DNA of 64,000 nucleotides from Arthrobacter terrae (GTDB lineage Bacteria > Actinomycetota > Actinomycetes > Actinomycetales > Micrococcaceae), in contig NZ_JADNYM010000009.1 in NCBI RefSeq assembly GCF_015708085.1, positions 100,100 to 164,099 of the forward strand, given 5' to 3'. Numbering within the stretch: the stretch's first letter is position 1; each line of letters opens with the position of its first letter. The notes under the pieces were generated by a model. It worked only from the letters and a program-made list of their open reading frames with translations, was not told where the DNA came from and ran no database searches. Of this stretch, positions 47,418 to 57,564 are shown one piece after another. The position numbers and the translations under genes are program-made.

Positions 47418-48397
47418 CAGGACTCCTTTGAATCGACAGGATCGGCAATGATTGCGGGGACGGCCGGGATGCGCGCCACGCGGCCCGGGACAGCACGGAT
47501 GAGGGCTTCCACGATTCCAGCCGGAGTTGGTTTTCGGGCGGTGGCAGCCACGCGCAGACCCAGCCGGACAGCTTCGTCATGAGTGGGCCTGCCAATGGCG
47601 ATCAGCAGGCAGGGTTCGGGCAGCGGGGCCAGCTGCCGCGCAATGCTGCGGACGGCACTGGCCGACGCGGCGACGACGGCGTCAAGTCCATCTGCGTCGA
47701 TCAGCGCCTTTGCCTGGCTCGGGGTCAGCACCGGGACGCCCGTGCTACTGCACGGGCTGTCTCTGGCATCAGATATGACGGAGGATCCAGGGTCACCGGA
47801 TGCCAGCATCGCGTTGAGCCGCAACCTGGGACGGGCGGGATAGTCCACGGTGACGTAGGCGGTGACAGTGTCTACTATTGCCCCGGCACCGGATATTCCC
47901 GCCGCCAGCGCGGGTTCCGCAAGGTTTGACTGCGGCAATAGCACCCGCACGGCACTGGAGGGCCAGAGATCGATCAATCCTGCCGCCGATTGGTTACCCT
48001 CCGGCGCCAGCTCAACAGCCAGACCCTCGGCTTCAAGCACGCGGCGCGACGACGGGCCAATGGTTGCGATCCGCGTCCCGTCCGGAACCAGTCCGGCCAG
48101 ATTCATGGCGTGCGCGGCACACCACTGTTTGAGAGCCCGAACCGTGCTGATACTGCTGATTACCAGCCAGTGGTATTCCCCGGCCGCGAGCGCTTCCAGT
48201 CTTTCGGACAAGGCCTTTTGGTCCTCGGCGAGCTCGAAGTCAATCAGCGGAACCAGATATGGGCTGGCATGGTGTTCCTGCAGTGTCCGAACCAATGCGT
48301 CCGTCCGGTCGGGACTGCGCGTGATGGCAACCCGGATTCCTCCTAGGGCGGGGCTCATCGGCATGTTTGTGCGCGGAACTTGTTCCGGGGGGATCAT
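47417..48397 (-). CDS. hemD: Uroporphyrinogen-III synthase
   Basis: 326 residues, two-domain HemD fold. [20 protein letters not shown] near the N-terminus, [16 protein letters not shown], and the second-domain [16 protein letters not shown] and [18 protein letters not shown] are characteristic. It cyclises hydroxymethylbilane with inversion of ring D. It overlaps hemC by ATGA and hemB by one base. The sequence is poorly conserved in this family, so position in the operon adds weight. Confidence 0.92.
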   Translation of the reverse strand: MIPPEQVPRTNMPMSPALGGIRVAITRSPDRTDALVRTLQEHHASPYLVPLIDFELAEDQKALSERLEALAAGEYHWLVISSISTVRALKQWCAAHAMNLAGLVPDGTRIATIGPSSRRVLEAEGLAVELAPEGNQSAAGLIDLWPSSAVRVLLPQSNLAEPALAAGISGAGAIVDTVTAYVTVDYPARPRLRLNAMLASGDPGSSVISDARDSPCSSTGVPVLTPSQAKALIDADGLDAVVAASASAVRSIARQLAPLPEPCLLIAIGRPTHDEAVRLGLRVAATARKPTPAGIVEALIRAVPGRVARIPAVPAIIADPVDSKES

Positions 48398-49413
48398 TTC
48401 CCGCTGCCGGCCAGATCGGCCAGATCCCCGGCGCCGTGAGCCAACAGCTCCTCGGCCAGATCGATGCCCAGCAGCGTGGCACCGACTTCGGTAAGGCCGT
48501 CTGTTGCCTTTTTCCGGCGCACAGATGCTGTGCCGTCCACGGCACAGACCACCGCGTCCAGGTACAACATGCTGCCTTTCCGGTGCGCCAGGGCCCCGAT
48601 CGGAGCGCTGCAGCCGGCCTCAAGGCGCTCCAGCAGAGCCCTTTCAGCAGTGACAGCCAGCCGGGCATCGCGATCGTCCAGCGCGGCCAAAGCCTGTGCC
48701 AATACTCCGGGAACGCCGCTGGCGGTTCCGGTCAGCCGGCCAAAACTTCCGGGGGCATCCGCCCTGCGGCACTCGACAGCCAGCGCGCCCTGCCCCGCGG
48801 CGGGGAGCATAATATCCGGGCTGAAGAACTCGCTGACAACATCGAGCCTGTCGATCCGTCCAAGCCCGGCTGCCGCCAGTACCACGGCGTCCAGGTCACC
48901 GGACTTTCCCTCCAAAAATGGCGCGTCCGCGTTACCCGGCAGGCCCACAACACGGCCCAGTCGGGTATCGACATTGCCGCGGATATCGACGATCTGAAGA
49001 TCCTGCCGTGCGGCGCGAAGCTGAGCCGCGCGGCGCGGCGATCCCGTCCCCACCCTTGCTCCTGCGGGAAGTTCAGCGAAGGTCAGCCCGCCGCGCGCGC
49101 ACAGGGCATCCCGGACATCCTCACGAACGGGTACTGCCGCCATTTTGAGCCCCTCCGCGGCCCCTGTCGGCAGGTCCTTGAGCGAATGCACCGCAACGTC
49201 ACAGCGTCCGGTCAGCAGCGCGTCACGCAGCGCGGTCACGAAAACTCCGGTGCCGCCCATCTGCGACAGCGGCCCGGTCAGGACATCGCCGTCGGTCTTC
49301 ACGTGGACTAGCTCGACGGTGAAACCTCCGACGGCGGCTAACCTGTCCGCGGTCTGCTGCGTCTGTGTCAGCGCCAGCCTGCTGGCCCGGGTCCCTACTT
49401 TTACCGTTTCCAC
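48394..49413 (-). CDS. hemC: Porphobilinogen deaminase (hydroxymethylbilane synthase)
   Basis: 339 residues from the GTG at 49413. VKVGTRASRLALTQTQQTAD opens the protein as in all HemC; the dipyrromethane cofactor Cys is in LLERLEAGCSAPIGALA. DLPTGAAEGLKMAAVPVRED and GARVGTGSPRRAAQLRA are catalytic-site segments. A TTG-initiated extension to 49500 would add EQTALL repeats read from an 18-bp tandem repeat and is rejected. The GTG lies 4 nt after the hemH stop, so translation is probably coupled and could depend on ribosomes crossing the repeat. Confidence 0.93.
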   Translation of the reverse strand: METVKVGTRASRLALTQTQQTADRLAAVGGFTVELVHVKTDGDVLTGPLSQMGGTGVFVTALRDALLTGRCDVAVHSLKDLPTGAAEGLKMAAVPVREDVRDALCARGGLTFAELPAGARVGTGSPRRAAQLRAARQDLQIVDIRGNVDTRLGRVVGLPGNADAPFLEGKSGDLDAVVLAAAGLGRIDRLDVVSEFFSPDIMLPAAGQGALAVECRRADAPGSFGRLTGTASGVPGVLAQALAALDDRDARLAVTAERALLERLEAGCSAPIGALAHRKGSMLYLDAVVCAVDGTASVRRKKATDGLTEVGATLLGIDLAEELLAHGAGDLADLAGSGK

Positions 49414-49417
49414 CCCG

Positions 49418-50694
49418 CTAGCGTCCAACAGTGCTGTCTGCTCCAACAGTGCTGTCTGCTCCAACAGTGCTGTCTGCTCCAACAGTGCTGTCTGCTCCAA
49501 CAGTGCTGTCTGCTCCCGCGATGGCAGGCTTAGCGCCGCGGAAGTTCGCGCAACAGCCGGGGCGGCAGACGTCGTACCAAGGGCCGAGGTCCGTCATGGC
49601 AGGGCGGTCCGCGATGTTGTTCTCCGCAGTCCGTTCACAGATCAGGTCCGCCAGAGCCGTGATGAACTTCTGGTGTGTTCCCGGCGTCGGCACCCGGTCA
49701 AAGGCCAGGCCCAGCTTCTCGCAGGTCTCCCGCGCTTCGGTGTCCAGATCCCAGAGGACCTCCATGTGGTCCGTCACGAACCCGAGCGGAACAATCACAA
49801 CGCCCTTGATGCCTTGGCCGGCCAGTTCCTCCAGCGCATCATTGATATCGGGTTCCAGCCAAGGAACGTGCGGCGCGCCGGAGCGCGACTGGTACACCAG
49901 TGACCATGGCGTCGCGGCAGCCTTCCGGCCGGCGTCCGCACTGAGCGCATCAACCTGCGCCATTACCGCAGCGCCATTGGCCAGATGCTGGGCCACGTAG
50001 GCCGAGTCCTCGGCAAAGTGGCGGGGTTCGCCCTCAGACCTGCCGGCAGCTTCCGCGTCGCGCATGGGAATCGAGTGCGTGGCAAACAGGACATGCACGG
50101 GTGAATCGGGAGTCCCGGCGGCAACGAGTTCGGCGCGTACCTTGGCCAGCCCGTCCGCGGTACCTTCGATAAACGGCTCAACAAAACCGGGATGATCAAA
50201 ATACTGCCGGACCTTGTCGACGGCCAGCTTGCCGTCCAGTCCGGTGTCGGTCAGCGCCATGCCGATATCTTCGCGGTACTGGCGGCAGCTGGAGTAACAC
50301 GAATACGCGCTGGTGGTGATCATCAGCAGCCGCCGATGCCCGTCCTCGTATGCGCCCTGCAGAGTCTGCGGGATGTAGGGCGCCCAATTTCGATTACCCC
50401 ACAGCACCGGCAGCGAAATTCCGCGGGCGCTCAGTTCCGCTTCCAGACCGGCCTTTAATGCACGGTTCTGTCCGTTGATCGGGCTGATGCCGCCATTGGC
50501 GCGGTAGTGGTGGCTGACCTCTTCCAGCCGCTCGTCCGGGATACCGCGCCCGCGCGTAACGTTGCGCAGGAACGGAATGACGTCGTCCTGGCCCTCGGGT
50601 CCACCGAAGGATGCGAGCAGGATCCCGTCGTAGTGGCGCGGTTCCATCCGGCCGGCCTCGGTGACGGGGTTCAAAACCGTCGATTGAGAATCTG

Positions 50695-50698
<4 letters not shown>
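49418..50698 (-). CDS. hemH: Coproporphyrin III ferrochelatase
   Basis: 426 residues (CpfC). ILLASFGGPEGQDDVIPFLR opens the protein; the catalytic His is in LFATHSIPMRD and the acidic pair in VTDHMEVLWDLDTEA. Cys residues in TSAYSCYSSCRQY and in PWYDVCRPGCCANFRG could ligate the [2Fe-2S] cluster known from actinobacterial ferrochelatases. Because chdC and cgoX are neighbours, the substrate should be coproporphyrin III, not protoporphyrin IX. The last 30 residues are five ADSTVG repeats. The start overlaps the chdC stop by ATGA. Confidence 0.95.
49424..49513 (-). repeat. 18-bp tandem repeat, five copies, at the hemH-hemC junction
   Basis: TCCAACAGTGCTGTCTGC (plus strand) occurs at 49424, 49442, 49460, 49478 and 49496 with no mismatch that I can see. 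It encodes the ADSTVG repeats at the C-terminus of ferrochelatase and ends 4 nt before the hemH stop. The unit is a multiple of three, so copy changes keep the frame. Confidence 0.95.
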
Positions 50699-51450
<752 letters not shown>

Positions 51451-51522
51451 AGCTATAAGTTTGCCCCTCCGGGCGCGAAAGTCGAAACCGAAAGCCTCTA
51501 CGGACAGTAGAAGTCGCGAAAC

Positions 51523-53250
51523 TCACAGACTTTTTTCCGCGTGGCCTATTGGGTCCGTATGGCGCGCGCGGTCCATGTGATCAGCGGCGAGCGCACGCGC
51601 CACTTCTGCGCGTGCGTCCGCCACCACGGCGGTCAGGCCATTTCCGGCCAACCAACCGCCCAGCAGGAGTAGTCCGGGCTCCTGGCGGGCAATGTCGCGG
51701 AACCTTGCCACTTCCTTGCGATGCCCGACGGCGGCAAACGGCAGCGAACCGGGCCACCGCACCACGTCCCAATCCACCAGAACATCAGCAGTGACTTCTT
51801 GCTCCAACAGCGTCGAAGCGTCCGAGAGGGCAGCGGCCAGCAAATCATCATCCGCGATAGGAAGTTCCGTGGTTTGAGGTGCGTTCTCTCCGGCCCTGCC
51901 CGCGTTCTCTCCGGCCCTGCCCGCATTCTCTCCGGCCCTGCCCGCGTTCTCTCCGGCCCTGCCCGCATTCTCTCCGGCCCTGCCCGCGTTCTCTCCGGCC
52001 CTGCCGTAGGAGAGCCGGAGGACGTGCCTGCCGGCGCCGGCCATGTCCGCTAACCAGGCCCATTTCGCGCTCGCGTGGGTCAGCGCTTTAGCCGTAATTC
52101 CTGCGGTCTGCGGCGCCACCAGAATTCCAGTCCCCCGGGGCTTCGCGTCCAGACCCGGCAAATCCACCACCAGGGTCACCAGCCGAACGTCGGGCCCGGC
52201 CGCCGGGGCATGATCGGCAAGTTCCGGGATCACAGGGGCCAGCAACTGCACCGCCGCAGGCCCATTTGTGGCCACCACGAGAAGATCTGCCCGAGCGGAC
52301 CACTCACCCGCAGTCACCATCCAATCACTGCCTGCGCTGGACGCAGCTGCCCGCGAGAGCCCGGTCACCGGGTGCCCCGTGTGCATCTCTACGCCGGCTG
52401 TGCGCAGCTCTTCCGCCAGCGCCGCGACCAGCGTAAACATCCCACCGGTCAGGCCACCAACAGCGGTCCCGGCCTTCGTCATACCCGGCCGGACAGCACC
52501 GGGCTGTGCGCCACCGGGCTGTGCGCCACCGGGCTGCGCGCCACCGGGCCGTGCGGCACTCTGCTGTACCGCAACCTGCTGTGCGCCACCGCGTTGCGCA
52601 GCCACCGCTGCGGCCAATGAACCGTATTTAACAATGCCCTGGCGCAGCCCCGGCGCCACCATATCAACGTCCAGCACGTCCGGATCCGCCGAATGCACTC
52701 CTCCGACCACCGGTGCCACCAAACGCTCCAGTACGCGGGCGCCCATCCGCGCCCGGACCAGGTCCGCGACGCTGCAAACCTCCGCACGAGTCCCTACCGA
52801 CGCCGGTAATTTGGCATCCAGGGCAGCCCGCAGCGAACCGGCAAAACCCAGTGCCTTGCGCACTTCCGGCGCCCACGGGTCCGCCGGTATGCCCAGCACC
52901 CCGGTCCGTGGCAGCGGCAGCGCTCCGGTCGGAAGCTGAACCCAGGCGCCGGACGGATCCGGCGAGCTGATCCGAGCCCCCAGGCCGAGCTCCGTGACCA
53001 GGTCTGCGACCGCCGTCGAGCGCGTTGCAAATGACTCCGCCCCGCTGTCCAGCAAGAGGCCGGCCACCGTATGTGAGCCGACGCTGCCGCCAAAAGCGCC
53101 CGATGCCTCCAATACGGTGACCCGGTAGCCGGCGTGGACCAGGTCCCGGGCGGCGACGAGTCCGGCGATTCCGCCCCCGACGACGACGGCGCACGGCTGA
53201 GGCCGTCCACGCGGCACCATGGGTCTGTCCCTCGGGCCGTCCATCATCAT
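51523..53250 (-). CDS. cgoX: Coproporphyrinogen III oxidase, FAD-dependent (HemY/CgoX)
   Basis: 575 residues. The FAD-binding motif [20 protein letters not shown] lies near the N-terminus, and the C-terminal FAD motif [20 protein letters not shown] closes the protein. It oxidises coproporphyrinogen III to coproporphyrin III at the membrane face. Two inserts are built of tandem repeats: GGAQP units (about 235-265) and GRAGENA units (about 415-455), which lengthen it beyond the usual 460-480. Three ATG codons in a row start at 53250, overlapping the hemE stop; the first is chosen. An extension to 53400 would lie inside hemE. Confidence 0.92.
   Translation of the reverse strand: MMMDGPRDRPMVPRGRPQPCAVVVGGGIAGLVAARDLVHAGYRVTVLEASGAFGGSVGSHTVAGLLLDSGAESFATRSTAVADLVTELGLGARISSPDPSGAWVQLPTGALPLPRTGVLGIPADPWAPEVRKALGFAGSLRAALDAKLPASVGTRAEVCSVADLVRARMGARVLERLVAPVVGGVHSADPDVLDVDMVAPGLRQGIVKYGSLAAAVAAQRGGAQQVAVQQSAARPGGAQPGGAQPGGAQPGAVRPGMTKAGTAVGGLTGGMFTLVAALAEELRTAGVEMHTGHPVTGLSRAAASSAGSDWMVTAGEWSARADLLVVATNGPAAVQLLAPVIPELADHAPAAGPDVRLVTLVVDLPGLDAKPRGTGILVAPQTAGITAKALTHASAKWAWLADMAGAGRHVLRLSYGRAGENAGRAGENAGRAGENAGRAGENAGRAGENAGRAGENAPQTTELPIADDDLLAAALSDASTLLEQEVTADVLVDWDVVRWPGSLPFAAVGHRKEVARFRDIARQEPGLLLLGGWLAGNGLTAVVADARAEVARALAADHMDRARHTDPIGHAEKSL
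51880..52005 (-). repeat. 21-bp tandem repeat, six copies, inside cgoX
   Basis: Units CGCGTTCTCTCCGGCCCTGC plus one C (plus strand) repeat six times. The fourth base alternates G, G, A, G, A, G, so two-unit blocks seem to have been copied. It encodes GRAGENA heptapeptides. Confidence 0.9.
52497..52556 (-). repeat. 15-bp tandem repeat, four copies, inside cgoX
   Basis: CACCGGGCTGTGCGC at 52497 and 52512, then variants at 52527 and 52542. It encodes the [10 protein letters not shown] pentapeptide insert of the coproporphyrinogen oxidase. Confidence 0.85.
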
Positions 53251-54308
53251 GGCTGAATTGAGTGGATCAGTTTCACTATCCGGGTGAGGACCTCGGGATC
53301 GGTCTCCGGGGGCACCCCATGGCCCAAATTCAGCACGTGCCCGGGCGCGGCCGCCCCCGCCGCGATCACCGCACGCACATGAGCTTCGAGGACCTCCCAC
53401 GGGGCGGACAGCAGCGCCGGATCGATGTTCCCCTGTAAGGGCACGGTCCCGCCCAGTCTACGGTTCGCCTCATCCAACGGCAGCCGGTAGTCAACCCCCA
53501 TGACGTCCACTCCGACGTCGCGCATTGCGCTCAGCAGTTCCGACGTTCCCGTGCCAAAGTGGACCAGCGGTGCGCCAAGACCGCGCACGTGGTCAAGCGC
53601 CCGAGCCGACGCGGGAGCCACATACCGGATGTAGTCCTGAAGACCCAACGAGCCGGCCCAGGAATCGAACAACTGACCGGCGCTGGCGCCGGCTTCCAAT
53701 TGCGCGCGCAGGAACATCCCCGATGCGTCCGCCGCCCAGTGCGTGAGCGCACGCCAGGCCTGCGGATCGGCGTGCATCATGGTGCGCGGGCCCAAATGAT
53801 CACGCGATGGCTTCCCCTCCACCATGTACGCCGCGAGCGTGAACGGCGCGCCGGCAAACCCGACCAGAGGTGTCTTCCCCAGCTGGTCCACGGTAAGCCG
53901 GACCGCTTCGCGGATCGGTTCCAGCGCCTCCTCAGTCAGCGTGGGAAGCGCTGCGACGTCGGACGCCGTGCGGATCGGCGCATCCAGCACGGGGCCCACC
54001 CCGGGGACAATATCCACCCCCACCCCGGCCAGTTTGAGCGGGATGACAATGTCGGAGAAAAAAATGCCGGCGTCCACATCATGCCGACGCACAGGCTGCA
54101 GGGTGATTTCCGAGGCCAACTGCGGGTCCAGGCAGGAATCGAGCATCGCCACACCCTTTCGCAACTGGCGGTATTCCGGCAGCGAGCGCCCCGCTTGGCG
54201 CATGAACCAGACCGGCCGTCGTGACGGTTTCCCGCCACGGTAGGCGGTGATCAGCGACGAATCGCCCGTGCGGCCATCCATCAGGGGGTGCCTGGAGCTA
54301 AGTGTCAT
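53247..54308 (-). CDS. hemE: Uroporphyrinogen decarboxylase
   Basis: 353 residues. The signature RPVWFMRQAGRSLPEYR and the catalytic Asp region DAGIFFSDIVIPLKLAGVGV are present, as are FAGAPFTLAAYMVEG and NLGHGVPPETDPE. It removes four acetate carboxyls to give coproporphyrinogen III. The ATG at 54308 has GGGGAG 10 nt upstream and is preferred to a TTG at 54326. It is the first gene of the minus-strand heme operon and diverges from hemA. Confidence 0.96.
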   Translation of the reverse strand: MTLSSRHPLMDGRTGDSSLITAYRGGKPSRRPVWFMRQAGRSLPEYRQLRKGVAMLDSCLDPQLASEITLQPVRRHDVDAGIFFSDIVIPLKLAGVGVDIVPGVGPVLDAPIRTASDVAALPTLTEEALEPIREAVRLTVDQLGKTPLVGFAGAPFTLAAYMVEGKPSRDHLGPRTMMHADPQAWRALTHWAADASGMFLRAQLEAGASAGQLFDSWAGSLGLQDYIRYVAPASARALDHVRGLGAPLVHFGTGTSELLSAMRDVGVDVMGVDYRLPLDEANRRLGGTVPLQGNIDPALLSAPWEVLEAHVRAVIAAGAAAPGHVLNLGHGVPPETDPEVLTRIVKLIHSIQP

Positions 54309-54456
54309 GGTTCTGATTCTCCCCAAGTTCTGCTTAATTGGATAACTGCCGCGGTCCTACGCGGTCCGTGGTAACGAATATCACCCCGGGCAGACGCCAA
54401 GTTTGGCTACCCTCGCTTGTTCTACACGGGTGCGAAGTCGGTACTATGGAGGAGTT

Positions 54457-55782
54457 GTGGTCCTTTTCTCTCTCGTGGCGTCGCACGCTGAAATAGATCT
54501 CGAGACAGTTGCCCGCCTGAGCGCCGGCGCCTCCGAGGTCCCGCTTTCCGTGCTCGGACGCCAACAGGAAATACTTGGCGCGGTGGCGCTGGCAACCTGT
54601 AACCGCTACGAGATCTATGCGGAAGCAAGGACGGAGGACGACGTCGATGCGGCACGCGCCGCCGTCATCTCGCGGATCAGCGAGAGCAGCGGACTGAGCG
54701 AACATACTGTTTCCCGGGCCTTTGAAACCCGCAGCGGACCAGCCGTCAGCCGGCACCTTTTTGCCGTCAGCGCGGGACTCGATTCCGCCGTCGTCGGCGA
54801 ACGCGAAATTGCCGGCCAGGTCAGGCGCGCTCTGACCGGCGCGCAGCAGGATTCCACCGCGAGCCCGGCCCTGGTGCGGCTGTTCCAGGCCGCGTCCAAG
54901 ACGGCCAAAGATGTTGGCGCGCGGACCGCACTTGGCAGCAGGGGCCTATCCATCGTTTCCGTCGCGCTGGATCTTGCCGCCGAACTGCGCGGCGGCCCGG
55001 CGGGTACCGGCGCGGAATTCTCCGGCTCCCGGGTGGTCATTTTTGGAACCGGCGCCTATGCCGGCGCCACGATGGCGCAGTTGACGGGGCGCGGCTGCAG
55101 TGACATCTCGGTCTTCTCCGCATCCGGCCGGGCGCAGACCTTCGTCGCGACCCGGGGTGGTACTGCGCTGAGCTCCGCAAGCCTGGAAGGCGCCGTCGCG
55201 GCTGCAGACATCCTGATCGGTTGCAGCGGATCCGAACATCGGGTCCAGGCCGCCGACATTGTCCGCGTCCGCAGCGAATCGGAGCAGCCGCTGGTCATTC
55301 TCGACCTGGCATTGACCCGTGATTTTGATCCCGCTGTTGCCGAGCTGGAGGGTGTGGAACTGCTGACGCTCGAATCCGTTCGGCTGGCCGCGCCTTCGGA
55401 GCAGGCGGAGTCGATGAGTCAGGCCGCGGACATCGTGGCCAAAGCGGCCGACAGTTTTGAAGAGCAGCAGAAGGTGCGCTCGGTAGATGGCGCCATCGTA
55501 GCCTTGCGCCGGCACACGATGGGCGTGCTCGACACCGAAATTGCGCGGGTGCGTGCCCAACACGGGTGCACGGCCGCAGCGGAGGAGGTCGAATTCGCGA
55601 TGCGTCGAATGGTCAAGTCCCTGCTGCATATCCCTACTGTCAGGGCGCGCGAGCTCGCGGTGGCCGGCGAGCAGGACAGCTATCTCGCTGGCCTCGAAGC
55701 TTTGTACGGCATCACGGTCCAGGAGCCGGCGGCCTCTGCACCGGCACAATGCCCCGTTGATCCTGCCGCCGACACCGCCTGA
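54457..55782 (+). CDS. hemA: Glutamyl-tRNA reductase
   Basis: 441 residues from the GTG at 54457, which gives the family N-terminus [19 protein letters not shown] and has GGAGGAG just upstream. The nucleophilic Cys is in [28 protein letters not shown] and [17 protein letters not shown] (NADPH site) follow. The C-terminal dimerisation helix is normal. It makes glutamate-1-semialdehyde from Glu-tRNA and is the usual control point of the pathway. It is transcribed away from hemE, so both promoters share about 150 bp. Confidence 0.95.
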   Translation: MVLFSLVASHAEIDLETVARLSAGASEVPLSVLGRQQEILGAVALATCNRYEIYAEARTEDDVDAARAAVISRISESSGLSEHTVSRAFETRSGPAVSRHLFAVSAGLDSAVVGEREIAGQVRRALTGAQQDSTASPALVRLFQAASKTAKDVGARTALGSRGLSIVSVALDLAAELRGGPAGTGAEFSGSRVVIFGTGAYAGATMAQLTGRGCSDISVFSASGRAQTFVATRGGTALSSASLEGAVAAADILIGCSGSEHRVQAADIVRVRSESEQPLVILDLALTRDFDPAVAELEGVELLTLESVRLAAPSEQAESMSQAADIVAKAADSFEEQQKVRSVDGAIVALRRHTMGVLDTEIARVRAQHGCTAAAEEVEFAMRRMVKSLLHIPTVRARELAVAGEQDSYLAGLEALYGITVQEPAASAPAQCPVDPAADTA

Positions 55783-55789
55783 ACCGACG

Positions 55790-56530
55790 CTAGCCGGCTG
55801 CTGCCGGCAGCACGGCGCCCACGGCGGCCCAGCCCGATCCTGCAATCACCGCACCCATCAGCAGCAACCAGATAACGGACGGTATCCCGGTCCGCCGGTA
55901 GAGCAGGTACGCGTCCGAGGACGCCAGCTGGTCCCGGCGCGAGGCGTGGACTGCAATCACCGTGAACCAAGCCAGCGTGGCACCCACTATCAGCGCCGTG
56001 CCCAGCACCAGAAGCACGTAGCCCTGGACCTGCCCACCCGCCAGATACAGCAGCCCCACCGCCACCGAGGCACAGAACAGCACCGACACTGCGCCGAAGA
56101 AGTTTCGAACAAAGAGCAGCGACAGCAGTATGAGGGCTCCTCCGATCAACAGCGCTGCGCCTTGCCAGCCGTTGCGGGCGGAGAGCACCATGGCGGCCCC
56201 TACCACCGCAGGGGCCGGATAACCCCAGAACCCGGACCACACCGCGGGCCACCGACCACGGGCCAGGCTGTGCGTTGTCCCGGATTGGTCCGGCCGAATA
56301 CGGATACCAGTCAGCCGCTGTCCAGTGAGCAAAGCGGCGAATGCGTGCCCTAGTTCGTGGACCACTGTGACGTAAATACCGAACTGCCGCCACAAAACGC
56401 CGGGCACTGCCAGCACCACGGCGGCAGCCAGGATCAGAATCAAAATCGGAGTCGATGGGTCCACCGGGAGACCCCGGGCCGTGGCGCGGATAAGAGTCCC
56501 AGTCCACCCGTTGTCCATCGAAGGCGGCAC
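55790..56530 (-). CDS. M50B-like membrane metallopeptidase
   Basis: 246 residues with about seven hydrophobic segments. The zinc motif is VVHELGHAFAALLTGQRLTG near residue 58, the HExxH of the peptidase M50B-like family. The GTG start at 56530 directly follows the stop of the SDR gene; the ATG four codons later (56518) is an alternative. No Shine-Dalgarno is seen, so coupling is likely. It converges on hemA with 7 bp between stops. The substrate is unknown. Confidence 0.82.
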   Translation of the reverse strand: MPPSMDNGWTGTLIRATARGLPVDPSTPILILILAAAVVLAVPGVLWRQFGIYVTVVHELGHAFAALLTGQRLTGIRIRPDQSGTTHSLARGRWPAVWSGFWGYPAPAVVGAAMVLSARNGWQGAALLIGGALILLSLLFVRNFFGAVSVLFCASVAVGLLYLAGGQVQGYVLLVLGTALIVGATLAWFTVIAVHASRRDQLASSDAYLLYRRTGIPSVIWLLLMGAVIAGSGWAAVGAVLPAAAG

Positions 56531-57526
56531 CTAGGCGAAGGCGTTGATGCCGGTGAGCTCCGCGGAGAGATCCCAAAGTTGAGCCGCCGCGTTCCGGTCC
56601 ACTGCGTGCGCATCCACTCCGGCCATCCGGGCAGTAGGTGAGGCGGTGTCCGTTGGTTCGGCGATGTCGCAGTCTTCGCAATAGACCCCGCCCATCCCGC
56701 CCAGCGCCGGTGCCGTGGCGGCCCACACGGAAGTAGCGGCGCCCTGGGCCGGGGACTTAAACCGTGGATCGATGTTGCCCTGGTCATCTATCCATCCCGC
56801 AGCTATCATCTCGGCAACCGGCAGGTGCCGCTGCAGCTCGGTCATGATGCCGCCGGGATGCACCGCGAAGGCCCGCACACCGCGGGCGCGTCCCAGCTGG
56901 TCCAGCTGTACGGCAAAGAGGCTGTCCGCCGTCTTCGCCTGACCGTAAGCCTGCCACTTGTCGTAGCCCGTGCTGAACTGTGGATCATCGAACCGGATAC
57001 CGGAAAGTTTGTGTCCGGTGGACGAGAGTGCGACGACGCGTGCTCCGTCTCCGGCGCTCAAAGCCGGCCACAGCAGGTTTGTCAGGGCATAGTGCCCCAG
57101 ATGGTTAGTGGCGAACTGAGACTCCCACCCGGGACCAACACGGGCCTCAGGACTGGCCATAATCGCCGCATTGTTGATCAGGATATCCAGGGCGTGCCCG
57201 GAGTCGAGGAAGCGTGCGCTGAAATCCTTAATGCTCTGCTGATCGGCCAGATCCAGGGCATCGACGCTCACTGAATTCGCCGGAAGGCCGGCGGCCTCAA
57301 GGACCTCCCGTGCACGTTCAGGCCGTCGTGCCGGTACCAGCACCGAAGCACCGGCCGTAGCCAGCGCCTTGGTCGTTTCCAGCCCGAGCCCCGAATAACC
57401 GCCCGTCACCATGGCCACGGTTCCCGTCAGGTCTACCCCCTGCAGGACGTCGGCTGCGGTGGACGCGGCACAGAAGCCCGAGTTGATCTTATGCTGGGCG
57501 GTAAATTCGTCTGCGAGGTTGTCCAT
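56531..57526 (-). CDS. Short-chain dehydrogenase/reductase
   Basis: 331 residues. The cofactor motif is MVTGGYSGLGLETTKALATA, followed by ILINNAAIMASPEA and the catalytic YGQAKTADSLFAVQL (Tyr-x3-Lys), with Ser in VVALSSTGHK. Its relatives include retinol-dehydrogenase/WWOX-like SDRs. The substrate is unknown. It lies 38 bp after moeZ and directly before the M50-like gene, probably in one transcript. Confidence 0.9.
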   Translation of the reverse strand: MDNLADEFTAQHKINSGFCAASTAADVLQGVDLTGTVAMVTGGYSGLGLETTKALATAGASVLVPARRPERAREVLEAAGLPANSVSVDALDLADQQSIKDFSARFLDSGHALDILINNAAIMASPEARVGPGWESQFATNHLGHYALTNLLWPALSAGDGARVVALSSTGHKLSGIRFDDPQFSTGYDKWQAYGQAKTADSLFAVQLDQLGRARGVRAFAVHPGGIMTELQRHLPVAEMIAAGWIDDQGNIDPRFKSPAQGAATSVWAATAPALGGMGGVYCEDCDIAEPTDTASPTARMAGVDAHAVDRNAAAQLWDLSAELTGINAFA

Positions 57527-57564
57527 ATCGTCTTCCTGTCGGGTTTGGTTCTGCTGGCGTGGTG

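Noticed and set aside
49413..49500. Longer HemC starting at a TTG at 49500
   Set aside because: The extra residues are only EQTALL repeats read from the 18-bp array, while the GTG at 49413 gives the normal HemC N-terminus just after the hemH stop.
53250..53400. CgoX start at 53400
   Set aside because: It would lie inside the hemE coding region; the ATG triplet overlapping the hemE stop is the natural start.
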